DNA from: Bacteroidaceae bacterium
GTDB taxonomy: Bacteria; Bacteroidota; Bacteroidia; Bacteroidales; Bacteroidaceae
NCBI GenBank assembly: GCA_017546505.1
Contig: JAFYWV010000099.1
Span: forward strand, 1-64,000
Reading direction: 5' to 3'
DNA: 64,000 nt
The position numbers and the translations under genes are program-made. This document shows positions 43,189 to 53,142 of this stretch, one piece after another (the stretch's first letter is position 1; the number at the start of each line of letters is the position of its first letter). The notes under the pieces were generated by a model that saw only the letters and a program-made list of their open reading frames with translations, searched no databases and was not told the origin of the DNA.

Positions 43189-44058
43189 TCAGCACTCGTT
43201 GCCAATCTCCACAAACAGCCTCAGACCCGATATCGTATTGCTGAAGCATATTGAACCGCCCGATGCGCGAAAAATCTTGTCGGTGGAGATTGAGAGGTTG
43301 CGTTCGTGCACGGGGTAGCGGTCATAATCGGGGCGCAACAGAGCACCGGCCTGCAATCCCGCAAGCATCTCGCAATAACAACAGGCCACCTCGTATGTAT
43401 TGGTGTCATTCTCGGCACCATAGTTGTATGTGCCCGATGGCAGATTGAACGTCTGTGGCAAGAACTCAACAACCTCGCGCACCCAGGTGATTCCTCTATA
43501 CTCACGCACCGGAAACACAATAGGCATACACTCCTTAATCGCCTTTGCAATATTCTGCACAAAATTCGCGTGCGACGGCATAGCCTCGCGCTCACGGTCA
43601 TACATCCAGGTCGCACGCAGTACCACACTGTTAGGGCAGAAATAGAGCACACGCTCCTCGGCTTCAAGTTTATGGCGGCCATAGACATTCTCGGGCGCAA
43701 CTGATACATCTTCATTAAGCAAACCGCTTTCAAGGTTGCCATTATACACCTGGTCACTTGAGAAGAATACCAACCTTGCACCACACATAGCTGCCGCGCG
43801 CGCAATATTAGCAGCACCCTCAACATTCACGCGATAGCTCTCATCGGGGTTCTGCTCGCAATAGCCTGTGTTCGACAACGCAGCAAGATGCACCACCACA
43901 TCGGGGGAATGTTGTATAAAATAACCATCTACCGACTCGCGGTCTGTAATATCAAGCTCGGCGTGCGAAGGAGCAAGCATTTTAAACTCATTGCGCCACC
44001 GCGCAACAAAGCGGCTGCCCACAAAACCGCTTGCACCGGTAACAAGGATTGTTTTCAT
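43189..44058 (-). CDS. RmlD-like NAD(P)-dependent sugar reductase (extended SDR)
   Basis: 289 residues from MKTILVTGASGFVGSRFVAR (ATG at 44058; an upstream ATG at 44085 would overlap the next gene). It has the Rossmann TGxxGxxG motif, VVVHLAALSNTGYCEQNPDE, and the catalytic Ser-Tyr-Lys set in FFSSDQVYNG and ENVYGRHKLEAEE. The overall form is the dTDP-4-dehydrorhamnose reductase (RmlD) family. No rmlABC genes are nearby, so a role in dTDP-rhamnose synthesis is uncertain; another nucleotide-sugar or a general reductase is possible. It is 16 bases downstream of the GIY-YIG gene on the same strand. Confidence 0.85.
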   Translation of the reverse strand: MKTILVTGASGFVGSRFVARWRNEFKMLAPSHAELDITDRESVDGYFIQHSPDVVVHLAALSNTGYCEQNPDESYRVNVEGAANIARAAAMCGARLVFFSSDQVYNGNLESGLLNEDVSVAPENVYGRHKLEAEERVLYFCPNSVVLRATWMYDREREAMPSHANFVQNIAKAIKECMPIVFPVREYRGITWVREVVEFLPQTFNLPSGTYNYGAENDTNTYEVACCYCEMLAGLQAGALLRPDYDRYPVHERNLSISTDKIFRASGGSICFSNTISGLRLFVEIGNEC

Positions 44059-44074
44059 AGTATTCAGGTCGTAT

Positions 44075-44719
44075 TTATTGCTCATTCTCTTTTCTTATAT
44101 CATCAAGAACCTTTCCTTTATATGAAAAGAACTTTGCGCCTTGATATGCACCCGATGTATTACGTTGTTCTTCCGGCATATATGTTCCGACAAAAGGAGA
44201 CAATTTATAAATACGGCCTTCATACTCAATACTATCATCTGTAGCGACCTTGACAATTGTCCCTGTTGGATTAAAAGTCACACTCTCACCAATCTTTATT
44301 CCGCACATTGAAAATTTGAAACGAGGACGCTTGACCTCACGCTTGTTGGACTCACCACATTTAGTTTCAACAACAGGTTTGTTACCTTCATAAAGAATGA
44401 CCTCTGCATCATCCACAGTCTTAGCTATATCATAAAAAATATCGAGTGCAACCTGCGGAGCAACATTGAAGAACTCGCGATTTTGACGAATACGCAGGTC
44501 GGTGAGCCTGTCAATGGTTTTATGCACCAACTTTTCCACTTCGTTGTATTTAATAGTCTTCATTGTCGCGAATATCTCAAAAGGCAAAGGAACTGCAGTA
44601 TTATCCAATTCCTTACTTCTAATATTCACAGGACGAGAACTTTTACCAATCTTCACCCAATCCTCACGAAAACTTGGATTGGTGAGGATATAAACATAAC
44701 CAGATTCTTTATTGCTCAT
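44075..44719 (-). CDS. GIY-YIG (T5orf172/MUG113-type) nuclease-like protein with RAMA-like C-terminus
   Basis: 214 residues from MSNKESGYVYILTNPSFRED (ATG at 44719). GYVYILTN...VKIGKSSRPVNIRSKELD is the GIY-YIG core of the T5orf172/MUG113 branch, and the N-terminal half ends in a REFF motif (RLTDLRIRQNREFFNV), which supplies the metal-binding Glu region. Residues ~125-205 (MCGIKIGESVTFNPTG ... IEYEGRIYKLSPF ... AYQGAKFFSYKGK) look like a RAMA domain, a small module seen with DNA methylases and restriction enzymes. I infer DNA binding or cutting, perhaps modification-dependent. There is no methylase or other defence gene next to it. Confidence 0.72.
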   Translation of the reverse strand: MSNKESGYVYILTNPSFREDWVKIGKSSRPVNIRSKELDNTAVPLPFEIFATMKTIKYNEVEKLVHKTIDRLTDLRIRQNREFFNVAPQVALDIFYDIAKTVDDAEVILYEGNKPVVETKCGESNKREVKRPRFKFSMCGIKIGESVTFNPTGTIVKVATDDSIEYEGRIYKLSPFVGTYMPEEQRNTSGAYQGAKFFSYKGKVLDDIRKENEQ

Positions 44720-44799
44720 ACTTACATATCGGATGTTACACAAGCAAAAGTAATAATATACAACGACAAAAAGAAGAATCTACTAAATTACTTTAAATC

Positions 44800-44829
44800 C
44801 TATAGCAGAAAATGCTTTTTCTGCTATAG
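44800..44829. terminator. Hairpin between convergent ends
   Basis: CTATAGCAGAAAA and TTTTCTGCTATAG form a perfect 13-bp stem around TGCT, 17 bases beyond the receptor stop on the minus strand. No long T tract beyond the stem. Confidence 0.6.
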
Positions 44830-44845
44830 CCATTCTGTCTTCACC

Positions 44846-47053
44846 TCAGAACCTGTACATCAAGCTCATTGTAACATTTCTTCCGGGGGCGCTGATACCG
44901 CTGCTGTAGGGGCGGTAGCGTCTGTCTGTGATGTTCTCAAGGGTTGCATTTAGTGAGAAGCCACGTGCAAGCAACAACGACACACGCAGGTTCAGTATGA
45001 ACCAGGCCGGCGAATAGGCATTTCCGTCGGCATCAAGGGCATAAATCTCTCTCTTCTCACTCTCCTCTACCGGCATATCGGCAGCCGAGCGCTCGGCTTG
45101 GAAAGCTGTAAAGGCTTCAATTGTCAAGCGTTCGTTACTGAAGCCCACTGCGGCGCGCCCAAAGAGTGGCGCAGCGTGTCGCGATGGCGAGACATCGCCA
45201 TTATCCATCTCCTCAAAGCCACGTTGCCAACTGACACGGGCATTGGCATAGAACCACTTTGCAAAATTGGCATCGACAGCAGCCTGAACTCCCCACACAT
45301 TTGCCGTTGCAGCATTCTGAAGCGCCTGCACACGACACTCGCTGCCCTGATACTCCATTGTGGGGCCGCCGTTAAAGAGAAAATCACGTCGCACAATGGC
45401 ATCGGTGAGGTTGGTATAATAGGCCGTCACATCAAATTTTAAAAAAGAGCCTATGTGCTTTGCAAAGCCAAATTCGACATTGTCGGCATACTCCGGTTTC
45501 AGCGCAGGGTTGGGTACTGTCACGCAACCGTCGGCGCTATCAAAGAGTTTACCCATATCATCGACATTGGGTGCACGGAAACCACGTGCATAGTTCAGAC
45601 GGAACAGCCAGCCCGACGAGGGCCGCCAATTGAGTCCTATGTTTCCGCTCACACTGCCGGCCGATGATTTTTGACGAGACTCAAAAGGTATCTCATAGCC
45701 TACCGTAGAAAAATCATTGTCAATAAAATAGTGATTATAGCGCACCCCGACAGCAAGATTCAACCTGTCCGTAACGTGCCACTCGCCTTGTGCATAGAGC
45801 CCGGCACTGTACCACTCGGCATTGGGATAACGTGCCTGCATCGACTCGCTTGCTCCGGTGACAACATCTGTTGCCACACCTGTTGAACGTACATTATTCT
45901 GCACATACTCTGCCCCGTATGAGACAGTTAGCCCATCGGTAACGGATTTTATAAAATCGACATTCGCACTCCACGCATCGACAGCCTCGCTCTGCGTCTC
46001 ACGCCTTGGTTTATTAAAGTCACGGCTTATGCGGCTCTCCTCAAAACGCTGCAGGGCAAGGTTCACCCTCATCGAGTCATACACTACATTTTCACCCACG
46101 AGCTCCACGCGCAGATGGTTCATCATCCAGAACTGCGGGCCATAGCTCCACTGAGCATAACGTGGCAAACCGTTCTTCAAGCGCTGATGACGGTCGTAAC
46201 GGGCATATTCAGAGGTCTCGCTCAGATGGAAGGTATACTCAAAATTCCACCCTCTACCGGGCGCGTAGCGCACTTTCTGCATAAAATTGAATTGTGAATA
46301 TCCACTCGGTGTCTGTTTGCGCTTGTCTACATTGTCTATGACGCGGTCTTCAACAGCGCCATCCTCACCGAAGCCGGGAACAACCACATAGGGCATTATA
46401 TAATCGTCCGGGCCGTGCGCACCCTGTTCAAGGTCGGCAAACGAGGAGTAGGAGAGGCTGGTGAGCAAAGCCCAGCGCCTCCACCCCACACCGGCATCAA
46501 TGTGTGCCGTGAGTTCATCTGATGCTGTCGCCGTGCGTATGGTCGCACTACCATACACCACAGGTTTTTTGCTTGCCGACAGGCGCGGTTTGAGTGTTGA
46601 AAAGAGCATAACACCACCAATGGCATCGCTGCCGTAAGATACCGCCCCGGGACCAAAAAGTACCTCGCTACCGGCAATGGCAAAGGGGTCGAGGGAGATT
46701 ACATTCTGAATGTTACCCGAACGGAAAATTGCCGTGTTCATACGCACACCATCAACGCTGTAAAGAAGCCTGTTAGTGGCAAAACCGCGTATCATTGGGC
46801 TGCCGCCACCATATTGGCTCTTTTGGACAAACACCTCACCTGTAAGTCCCAGGACATCGGCAGCTGTCTGCGGATTAAAGACATTCGCCTCATCAAATGA
46901 AAGACGAGCGACCTTCACAGGCTGCGCCTGGCTCTCCCTGCACCAACGGCTTGCCGACACCACAATCTCGTCAAGTTTGTAGGAAAGGCTGTCCTGCGCA
47001 GCAGCACAAACGGCAAGTGGCAACCACAATAACGACAACAACACCCTTTTCAT
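44846..47053 (-). CDS. TonB-dependent outer-membrane receptor, haem/haemoglobin type
   Basis: About 735 residues; MKRVLLSLLWLPLAVCAAAQ is the signal peptide (ATG at 47053, or 47059). The plug domain follows (LDEIVVSASRW, PMIRGFATNRLLYSVDGVRM, GPGAVSYGSDAIGGVMLF), then a 22-strand-type barrel with GFRAPNVDDMGKLFDS and NPALKPEYADNVEFGF. These are the FRAP and NPxL boxes of haem/haemoglobin receptors (HmuR type). It ends in an aromatic strand (NVTMSLMYRF). It would bring haem or a related ligand through the outer membrane with TonB energy. It is the last gene of a three-gene operon after two large BNR/PKD surface proteins, unlike the hmuYR arrangement. I see no Fur box. Confidence 0.88.
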   Translation of the reverse strand: MKRVLLSLLWLPLAVCAAAQDSLSYKLDEIVVSASRWCRESQAQPVKVARLSFDEANVFNPQTAADVLGLTGEVFVQKSQYGGGSPMIRGFATNRLLYSVDGVRMNTAIFRSGNIQNVISLDPFAIAGSEVLFGPGAVSYGSDAIGGVMLFSTLKPRLSASKKPVVYGSATIRTATASDELTAHIDAGVGWRRWALLTSLSYSSFADLEQGAHGPDDYIMPYVVVPGFGEDGAVEDRVIDNVDKRKQTPSGYSQFNFMQKVRYAPGRGWNFEYTFHLSETSEYARYDRHQRLKNGLPRYAQWSYGPQFWMMNHLRVELVGENVVYDSMRVNLALQRFEESRISRDFNKPRRETQSEAVDAWSANVDFIKSVTDGLTVSYGAEYVQNNVRSTGVATDVVTGASESMQARYPNAEWYSAGLYAQGEWHVTDRLNLAVGVRYNHYFIDNDFSTVGYEIPFESRQKSSAGSVSGNIGLNWRPSSGWLFRLNYARGFRAPNVDDMGKLFDSADGCVTVPNPALKPEYADNVEFGFAKHIGSFLKFDVTAYYTNLTDAIVRRDFLFNGGPTMEYQGSECRVQALQNAATANVWGVQAAVDANFAKWFYANARVSWQRGFEEMDNGDVSPSRHAAPLFGRAAVGFSNERLTIEAFTAFQAERSAADMPVEESEKREIYALDADGNAYSPAWFILNLRVSLLLARGFSLNATLENITDRRYRPYSSGISAPGRNVTMSLMYRF

Positions 47054-47059
47054 AAGCAT

Positions 47060-50000
47060 TTACTCTTTTACAAGCAGTTTACCGGTCTTCTTGAACCCGG
47101 TTGCATCTGTTGCCATATAAAAGTATATTCCGGAACTATAACCGGCAGTGTTTACTTCTATCTTGCTTTGTGAAACTGTGCTGTATACAATATTACCTTT
47201 AGCATCATACACCACAAGCGACACATCACCCTCAAGGTCACGAGGAACAAAACTGAAACATTCGCCGGCAACAACCACATTACCACTCTCAAGCAACAGC
47301 TCCTTGCCTAACGGCAAAGCCTCTACAGAAGTTGTCACATCAGGCACAGGTTTGCTACCTTTAATCATTCCTTTTATACATTTGGTGTCACTTCCGACCG
47401 GTGTTGTCACCGTCAAGGCAATGTCGTATGTCTGGTCGGGTTCAATGAGCATCATAGGGTTGCGTGAACCGGCATCACCCATCGAGAGTGGCATAGGGTC
47501 GATTTTCCAAGACCATTCCACATCGTTCTGATTAACGATGCTGTAACTATCCAGTTGCACCTGACGTGGGAAACCGGCCTGTGTATTGTCGCCCGAGCCC
47601 GCATTGAGAATAATCGGTTGCGCAATGGGTTTGAACTGTGGGTCGACAAGTTCACGCTCCCAAATACCGTTGTTTGTTGCAAGGCGTATCACGCCCTCTT
47701 TATAGAATGGCAACATACGATTGAGGTTTGCCACATTCGGAAGCCCGTCACTGATGTTCAACCAACCGTCAGTAGTATCATCGCGATAGAGCACACGACC
47801 ACGTGTGGTGGAGTAAGTCTCGTTGAGATAACCCATCGTAAAGGCAATGGCATAAGCCGCATTCTTCTCGTTGCCGGTGAGGAAGAAACGCCCCACGCTG
47901 TGTGTCTCTATTTTGCCCTCCCAATTGAAGATTGTGAGGCCATCATCAAGTTTTTCCCAACTTTCGCCATTGTTCACAGTACGCCAAAATCCGCCAGCAT
48001 TTCCGTCGCTCACCCAAATTTCATCTTCATTTGTCGGGTGTATTGCTATTTTGTAATTTATGCTATAGGTCATTTCATCGGGAATTGGATACTCCTCGAA
48101 CGTTGCACCGGCATCAAGTGAATAGAAGATACGTCCCCAAGTAGTAACCACAATCTTATCAGGGTTTGAACGCGACACTGCAATTGCACTGATTGGGTCA
48201 TCGAATGTATATACCGAGGAGAATGAAGCACCATCATCGCGTGTGCGCCAAAGGGTGTTGGCATCCACCCGGTCACTCTCCTGCACAATGTAGAAGCACT
48301 GTGCATAACGCGGGTCGAACTCAAAATAGAAACCGTGCTGTGACGACTCTTTAGGATAGGTCCAAAAGTCGAGGAACGGTACAAACTCATCGTTCCAGTC
48401 ATCGGGCATTATCACGTTCTCGGAATCACTGAAGGCAATCTTACGCGGGTTGGAGAGGAACACATAACCTGTCGGGCGCTCCGAGCCACGCATTGACAAT
48501 GTCACACCATTGTAGCGGTCGAGTTGCGACATATTGCCATTGTGATTGCGCCCGCCAACCATTACATCCTCGTTCCAGCCTTGGTCAAATCCCCACATCT
48601 CACTGGCATAGAGACCATTGAGCTTGGGTTGCGCATCGGCAAGGAAGAAGTCGTTGCTGTAAATGACACCTCCGTCGGTCGAGAGCCAAGTATCACCGGC
48701 TCCGTTGGTCTGGATGGACTGCATATCGCAATGCAGGTCGAAACGGCCATAATAGCCGCCTACATTCTCCAGTATCTTGCCACCGTCGGTAGAGCGATAG
48801 AGCTGTATTATACCGACAAGCAGAACCTCGGGGTCGGTGGCCGATGCCGTGCATACAAGGTCATAATATCCCTGGCCGCCGTTCCTGTCGACAACCTCCA
48901 TCTGCGGTGTCGGGTCGGTGACACTGAATGTCGCACCTCCGTCGGTACTCTTATAGAGCAAAGCAGGGCCACTGAAATAGAGAGGACCGGGCTGTGAAAG
49001 ATGATTTCGGCGACAAGCCCAAAGATAAACATAATCCTCACCACCAGGAGCCTCGCTCAAACCGATACGGGCACTGATGAGCGGCTGCCCGTCGAGCGTG
49101 AGCAAATTCCACGATGCACCACCATCCGTGCTCTTGTACATCTTCACAGTGTTCTCCTGCTCAATGGCAACATAACAGACACCAGGGTTCTGCACCGAGT
49201 ATTTTATATCGAACACCATACCACCGAGCATCCATTGCCACGACTTGCCGCCATCGGTCGAGCGCCACAGCTGGGCGCGGTCACCTGCAAGGATTACGCT
49301 GTCATCCTCGGGGTGGAAACAGGCATTGCTGGTGCGGGCATACGTTGCCTTTGCCGGAGTGATGTTCTCCCAATTATCGCCACCGTCATTGCTTATCCAA
49401 AAGACGCCACCTGCGCCAACAAGCACACGATTGGGGTTGGTGTTGCTTATATCTATGGTTGTGATTTCACCGGCCATCCACTCGCCGTCGTTGCACGGTT
49501 GCCACGACTCACCCTTGTCCGTTGAGCGGAAAACAAGACCTGTCTCCGAACCGCAATATAGAATATCGGGGTTGGAACGGGATGCCCTCATACGCTGTAT
49601 ATTCGACTGTGCCGGAGAGACCTTTTTTGTGAGATAATCGTATGTAATTATTGGAGAAATCACATTCCACTCCACAGGGGATGCGACATCGCGGCCGGCA
49701 GCACGCTTGCGCGCACGCTCCTGGCGCACCTCCTCGGATGTATTATCAACGTCGCTGTGATAAGCACTTGCCAAAGGCAATCTGATTATTCCGTCGGCCT
49801 GCACAAATGGCAGATAGGCCTTTTGAAAGCGACGGAAGTGGTTGACCACCTGTTTTGTATCGCGCGATTTGTATCGCGCACCGGGAGTTCTGCTGAGATA
49901 TATCTCAAAACTATCGACCATTGCATTGTAGTCGAGCCCTTGCGGATTGGCCAGTTGCGCCATCCAGACAGGCGAACCGGCCGGCAGATAGTTCAATTTG

Positions 50001-50095
50001 TAGGGTGTAAAATATTTGTCATTTTCGACATTCTCCTGCGCTGTCGCACAAAAAAGCGACGATGCGCAAAGCAGTGAAAGCATCACTTTTTTCAT
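47060..50095 (-). CDS. Surface BNR/Vps10-like beta-propeller protein with PKD and type IX tail (paralogue 2)
   Basis: 1011 residues, signal peptide MKKVMLSLLCASSLFCATAQ. A conserved N-terminal helical region (~25-100: SPVWMAQLANPQG, KQVVNHFRRFQKAY) is shared with the next gene. Residues ~140-800 carry many BNR/Asp-box-like repeats (STDKGESW, SNDGGDNW, STDGGKSW, STDGGASW), giving a sortilin/Vps10-like beta-propeller. A PKD domain (~830-925: WSWKIDPMP ... YDIALTVTTPVG) follows. The last ~75 residues (VVYDAKGNIVY ... GYSSGIYFYMAT ... KTGKLLVKE) match type A sorting tails of type IX secretion. It is probably an anchored surface binding protein; the sialidase RIP motif is missing, so no sialidase. 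It starts 5 bases after its paralogue's stop and ends next to the receptor. Confidence 0.85.
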   Translation of the reverse strand: MKKVMLSLLCASSLFCATAQENVENDKYFTPYKLNYLPAGSPVWMAQLANPQGLDYNAMVDSFEIYLSRTPGARYKSRDTKQVVNHFRRFQKAYLPFVQADGIIRLPLASAYHSDVDNTSEEVRQERARKRAAGRDVASPVEWNVISPIITYDYLTKKVSPAQSNIQRMRASRSNPDILYCGSETGLVFRSTDKGESWQPCNDGEWMAGEITTIDISNTNPNRVLVGAGGVFWISNDGGDNWENITPAKATYARTSNACFHPEDDSVILAGDRAQLWRSTDGGKSWQWMLGGMVFDIKYSVQNPGVCYVAIEQENTVKMYKSTDGGASWNLLTLDGQPLISARIGLSEAPGGEDYVYLWACRRNHLSQPGPLYFSGPALLYKSTDGGATFSVTDPTPQMEVVDRNGGQGYYDLVCTASATDPEVLLVGIIQLYRSTDGGKILENVGGYYGRFDLHCDMQSIQTNGAGDTWLSTDGGVIYSNDFFLADAQPKLNGLYASEMWGFDQGWNEDVMVGGRNHNGNMSQLDRYNGVTLSMRGSERPTGYVFLSNPRKIAFSDSENVIMPDDWNDEFVPFLDFWTYPKESSQHGFYFEFDPRYAQCFYIVQESDRVDANTLWRTRDDGASFSSVYTFDDPISAIAVSRSNPDKIVVTTWGRIFYSLDAGATFEEYPIPDEMTYSINYKIAIHPTNEDEIWVSDGNAGGFWRTVNNGESWEKLDDGLTIFNWEGKIETHSVGRFFLTGNEKNAAYAIAFTMGYLNETYSTTRGRVLYRDDTTDGWLNISDGLPNVANLNRMLPFYKEGVIRLATNNGIWERELVDPQFKPIAQPIILNAGSGDNTQAGFPRQVQLDSYSIVNQNDVEWSWKIDPMPLSMGDAGSRNPMMLIEPDQTYDIALTVTTPVGSDTKCIKGMIKGSKPVPDVTTSVEALPLGKELLLESGNVVVAGECFSFVPRDLEGDVSLVVYDAKGNIVYSTVSQSKIEVNTAGYSSGIYFYMATDATGFKKTGKLLVKE

Positions 50096-50100
50096 AGCTG

Positions 50101-53100
50101 TTATTTTATTATGAATTGTCCAAAGAATTTTTGTGTAGCACTTCTTATAGAGTAGATGTATACTCCGGGTGTAAGGCCGTTCACCTCCACCGTCACACGC
50201 TCCTCGCCGGCAGGGATTTGTGCACTATGCAGCAATTCGCCCTTCATTCCGTGCACTGTAAAAGCGGCATTCTCGGCAAGACCGGCAGCCAGAACCACAA
50301 GCGGTTCGCCGGCAGCAAGCAGCGTGCGTTCAATTCCCACTTCGACCACCTTGGTTTCATCAATGGCTGTAGCGTTATCAATGGTTATCATATCTCTAAT
50401 TGTACGCGATGATGTGCCTACCGGTGTAGTCACAGTCAATGTGACATCGTAGTTCCCGGGGTTACCAAAGACTACAACCGGGTTGCGCACCGTTGCATCG
50501 CTTACATATTGCGGTTGAGGCGAGAAGCTCCACAGCCAACGTGTATTCTCATCCTGACGTACAATGCTGTAACTGTCAAACTGCACGCTCTTTTGCGGAT
50601 TTGATGTCAGGTCTCCACTGCCAAGATTCAATGCCATAGGTTGTGCTACCGGGATAAAATCCTGATGATACAGGGGTGCCTCCCACAATCCCTGGTCGGT
50701 AGCCATACGCAACACACCGCCTTTGTAGAAAGGCACTACCTTTGAAATGCGTGCACCCGGGTTCAAGCCACTTGAATAATCAATGAACTCGCTCATTGTA
50801 TTGTCGCGGAAAAAGACACTTGCACCATCATAGCTTGTAACATAAGTGCTGTTGTACTCATCACCGACAAGAATAATCTGGTGTATCCTCCTGTCCGAGA
50901 TGTTCGCAAGGTCGTATGCACTCCAACTCTCACCACCGTCAAAGCTCTCGCTCACAGCACCATAACGGTCGTTACATATTACCAACAAATGGTTTTCGTC
51001 GTTGGGGTCGACAACCACCTTTGTATAGTGTATATAGTCATCTACAATGGGGAACGGCTGCGCACACTCATAGAATGTCTGCCCGCCGTCATCGGAACGC
51101 CACACATTCCAGCAACCCGAGATATACACTCTGTCGGGATTTGAACGCGCGAACTCATAACTGTAGAAATCCTCGCCTTCACTGTCAAACACCTTCTGGA
51201 ATGAAGCGCCCTCATCATACGATAGGTAACCACCCCAAGTATCTGTCATATCCTGGAGAAACACCTTCAATGCATAACGTGGGTCGGTTGCAATCTCACC
51301 GTTGATACGCAATGCCTCGTAAGGTTTTTTATCAGAGAACCAGGTGCGGAAATCCTCACCTATAGCACCATCCATCTCGCGCGGCATAATGCGCGTAGAG
51401 GCATCGGTGAAATATACCTTCCAAGGATTACTTTTCATCACATAACCTGTCGCAATCTCTACACCGCCGACGTGTACAGAGTTACCCTCGCCATAGCTTG
51501 CTGCGTGTACCACGTCGCCGTTATGCCAACGGCCTGCAGCCATAACGTCCTCGTTCCAGCCGACACCCAAACCCTGATAGTCCGATGCATATATTCCGTC
51601 ATATCTATCCTCACCCTTTGTCTCAAAGAAGTCGCGCGAATATTTTATGCCTCCATCGTTGCAAATCCAAGTATCACCACAAGGGTGTATTGCAATATCC
51701 TGGATATCGCAATGCATCCAGTCACTACGTTGGTAGCCGCCGATTGCGTTGTTACGATAGTTTGCCACACCCTCCTGTGTTGAACGGTAGAGCGATGTAA
51801 GTCCAAAGAGCACGTGTGCAGGGTTCTGTGCCGACGCACCAATCATCATATCAAAGAAGCCCTGTCCACCGGCCGCATCCATAATGGGCGAGAATGTTAT
51901 ATCGTAATATTTTCCACCTTTATCGGTCTGGTCTTCCCAAGTGACACCGGCATCCTTTGACATAAGTATATGAGGTGTTCCCTTTCCGCCTTGTGGCCCG
52001 GCATCATACCCCCAGGAATCACAGGTAACAAGAGCATAGACGTAATCCTCGCCACCGGCAGCCTCACTCACCGCCAGGCGTCCGCAAATCATCATATCCA
52101 CAGGGAGTTCCAGTTGTCGCCAGCTCATTCCGGCATTGTCCGAAACATATATACCGGCCCAGGGTCCCGATTCGCGACGTACAAGATATATCCTGTCGGG
52201 GTTACCGGGCTGCAGTTCGTGGTCGAAGCATATTCCGCGCAAAGTACAGGAGAAATTCGCACCACCGTCGGATGAAATGAAGAACCCTGCAGCCGAAGCA
52301 CCTTCCTGTCTACTGCCCACAGAGGCTGTTATATAATCAGTATCATCGGGATTTATCCTTATCGAGTTGACACGGTTGCTGATGCCACCGCACCTGTCCC
52401 AAGTCTCGCCACCATCAGTACTTTTCCAAAGCCACGGGCCGCCACCCACATAAACGGTATTTTTATCTGTGGGGTGCACAGCGATACTGAATATAGAACC
52501 GCCGAAATTGTGTTGCGGAGCACAGGGCTGCCAACTAATTCCGTGGTCGGTTGTTTTGAAGACCACACCCGACTCAGTTCCACAATAGAGCGTTGCGCTG
52601 TCGCTCAAAGCTACAGCGATGCGGAACACGCACACTTGTGAATCCTTACGTTTCACTTCGCCATTCTCGTTGGAATATGTGCGGTTAGGGCCTATATTGC
52701 GCCAAACAGGTTCAGCGCCTGCTGCCCGTGTTGCCGCAACCTTGCGGTTCATTGAATCCACCCTCGCCACATACTGTTGCATCGACGGCAACTCAATGCT
52801 GCCGTCCGGAGCAACATAGTCGCGATAGGCAGCCATCCAACGGCGGTAATAGTTCACAACCTGTTTGTTGTCAACGGTGCGCACACGAACATTATCGTCG
52901 GCGGCACGCCACTCGTTGTAAAGACGCTGCATCTCCTTAAAATCAACCCCCGACGGGCTGTCGGCAATACGCTGCATCCACAATGGAGCATCCTGCGGTA
53001 AAACCTCAACAAAATAGGGGTCATATACCTGTTGCCTTGCAACTGCGCTGTCCAAAACAGTTTCGTTGGCAGCCAAAGCATTTACACAGAACATTCCGGC

Positions 53101-53142
53101 ACAAAGAATAGCCGGTAACTTTATTCTCAGTTGTTTTTTCAT
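50101..53142 (-). CDS. Surface BNR/Vps10-like beta-propeller protein with PKD and sorting tail (paralogue 1)
   Basis: 1013 residues from MKKQLRIKLPAILCAGMFCV (ATG at 53142; six more codons are open upstream). Architecture equals the next gene: N-terminal PLWMQRIADSPSG and KQVVNYYRRWMAAYRDY, a long run of Asp-box repeats (TTDHGISW, STDGGETW, SSDGGANF, SDDGGQTF), a PKD domain (WLWSFSPQPQ ... YDVTLTVTTPVG), and a C-terminal tail with VHGMKGELLHS, LTPGVYIYSI and FFGQFIIK. This points to an old tandem duplication. It is first in the operon with the haem-type TonB receptor; ligand unknown. Capture of a host protein such as haemoglobin is a guess from context only. Confidence 0.85.
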   Translation of the reverse strand: MKKQLRIKLPAILCAGMFCVNALAANETVLDSAVARQQVYDPYFVEVLPQDAPLWMQRIADSPSGVDFKEMQRLYNEWRAADDNVRVRTVDNKQVVNYYRRWMAAYRDYVAPDGSIELPSMQQYVARVDSMNRKVAATRAAGAEPVWRNIGPNRTYSNENGEVKRKDSQVCVFRIAVALSDSATLYCGTESGVVFKTTDHGISWQPCAPQHNFGGSIFSIAVHPTDKNTVYVGGGPWLWKSTDGGETWDRCGGISNRVNSIRINPDDTDYITASVGSRQEGASAAGFFISSDGGANFSCTLRGICFDHELQPGNPDRIYLVRRESGPWAGIYVSDNAGMSWRQLELPVDMMICGRLAVSEAAGGEDYVYALVTCDSWGYDAGPQGGKGTPHILMSKDAGVTWEDQTDKGGKYYDITFSPIMDAAGGQGFFDMMIGASAQNPAHVLFGLTSLYRSTQEGVANYRNNAIGGYQRSDWMHCDIQDIAIHPCGDTWICNDGGIKYSRDFFETKGEDRYDGIYASDYQGLGVGWNEDVMAAGRWHNGDVVHAASYGEGNSVHVGGVEIATGYVMKSNPWKVYFTDASTRIMPREMDGAIGEDFRTWFSDKKPYEALRINGEIATDPRYALKVFLQDMTDTWGGYLSYDEGASFQKVFDSEGEDFYSYEFARSNPDRVYISGCWNVWRSDDGGQTFYECAQPFPIVDDYIHYTKVVVDPNDENHLLVICNDRYGAVSESFDGGESWSAYDLANISDRRIHQIILVGDEYNSTYVTSYDGASVFFRDNTMSEFIDYSSGLNPGARISKVVPFYKGGVLRMATDQGLWEAPLYHQDFIPVAQPMALNLGSGDLTSNPQKSVQFDSYSIVRQDENTRWLWSFSPQPQYVSDATVRNPVVVFGNPGNYDVTLTVTTPVGTSSRTIRDMITIDNATAIDETKVVEVGIERTLLAAGEPLVVLAAGLAENAAFTVHGMKGELLHSAQIPAGEERVTVEVNGLTPGVYIYSIRSATQKFFGQFIIK

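Noticed and set aside
47060..53142. Asp-box proteins as further sialidases
   Set aside because: They lack the YRIP arginine motif and other GH33 catalytic residues; a Vps10/BNR propeller with PKD fits better.
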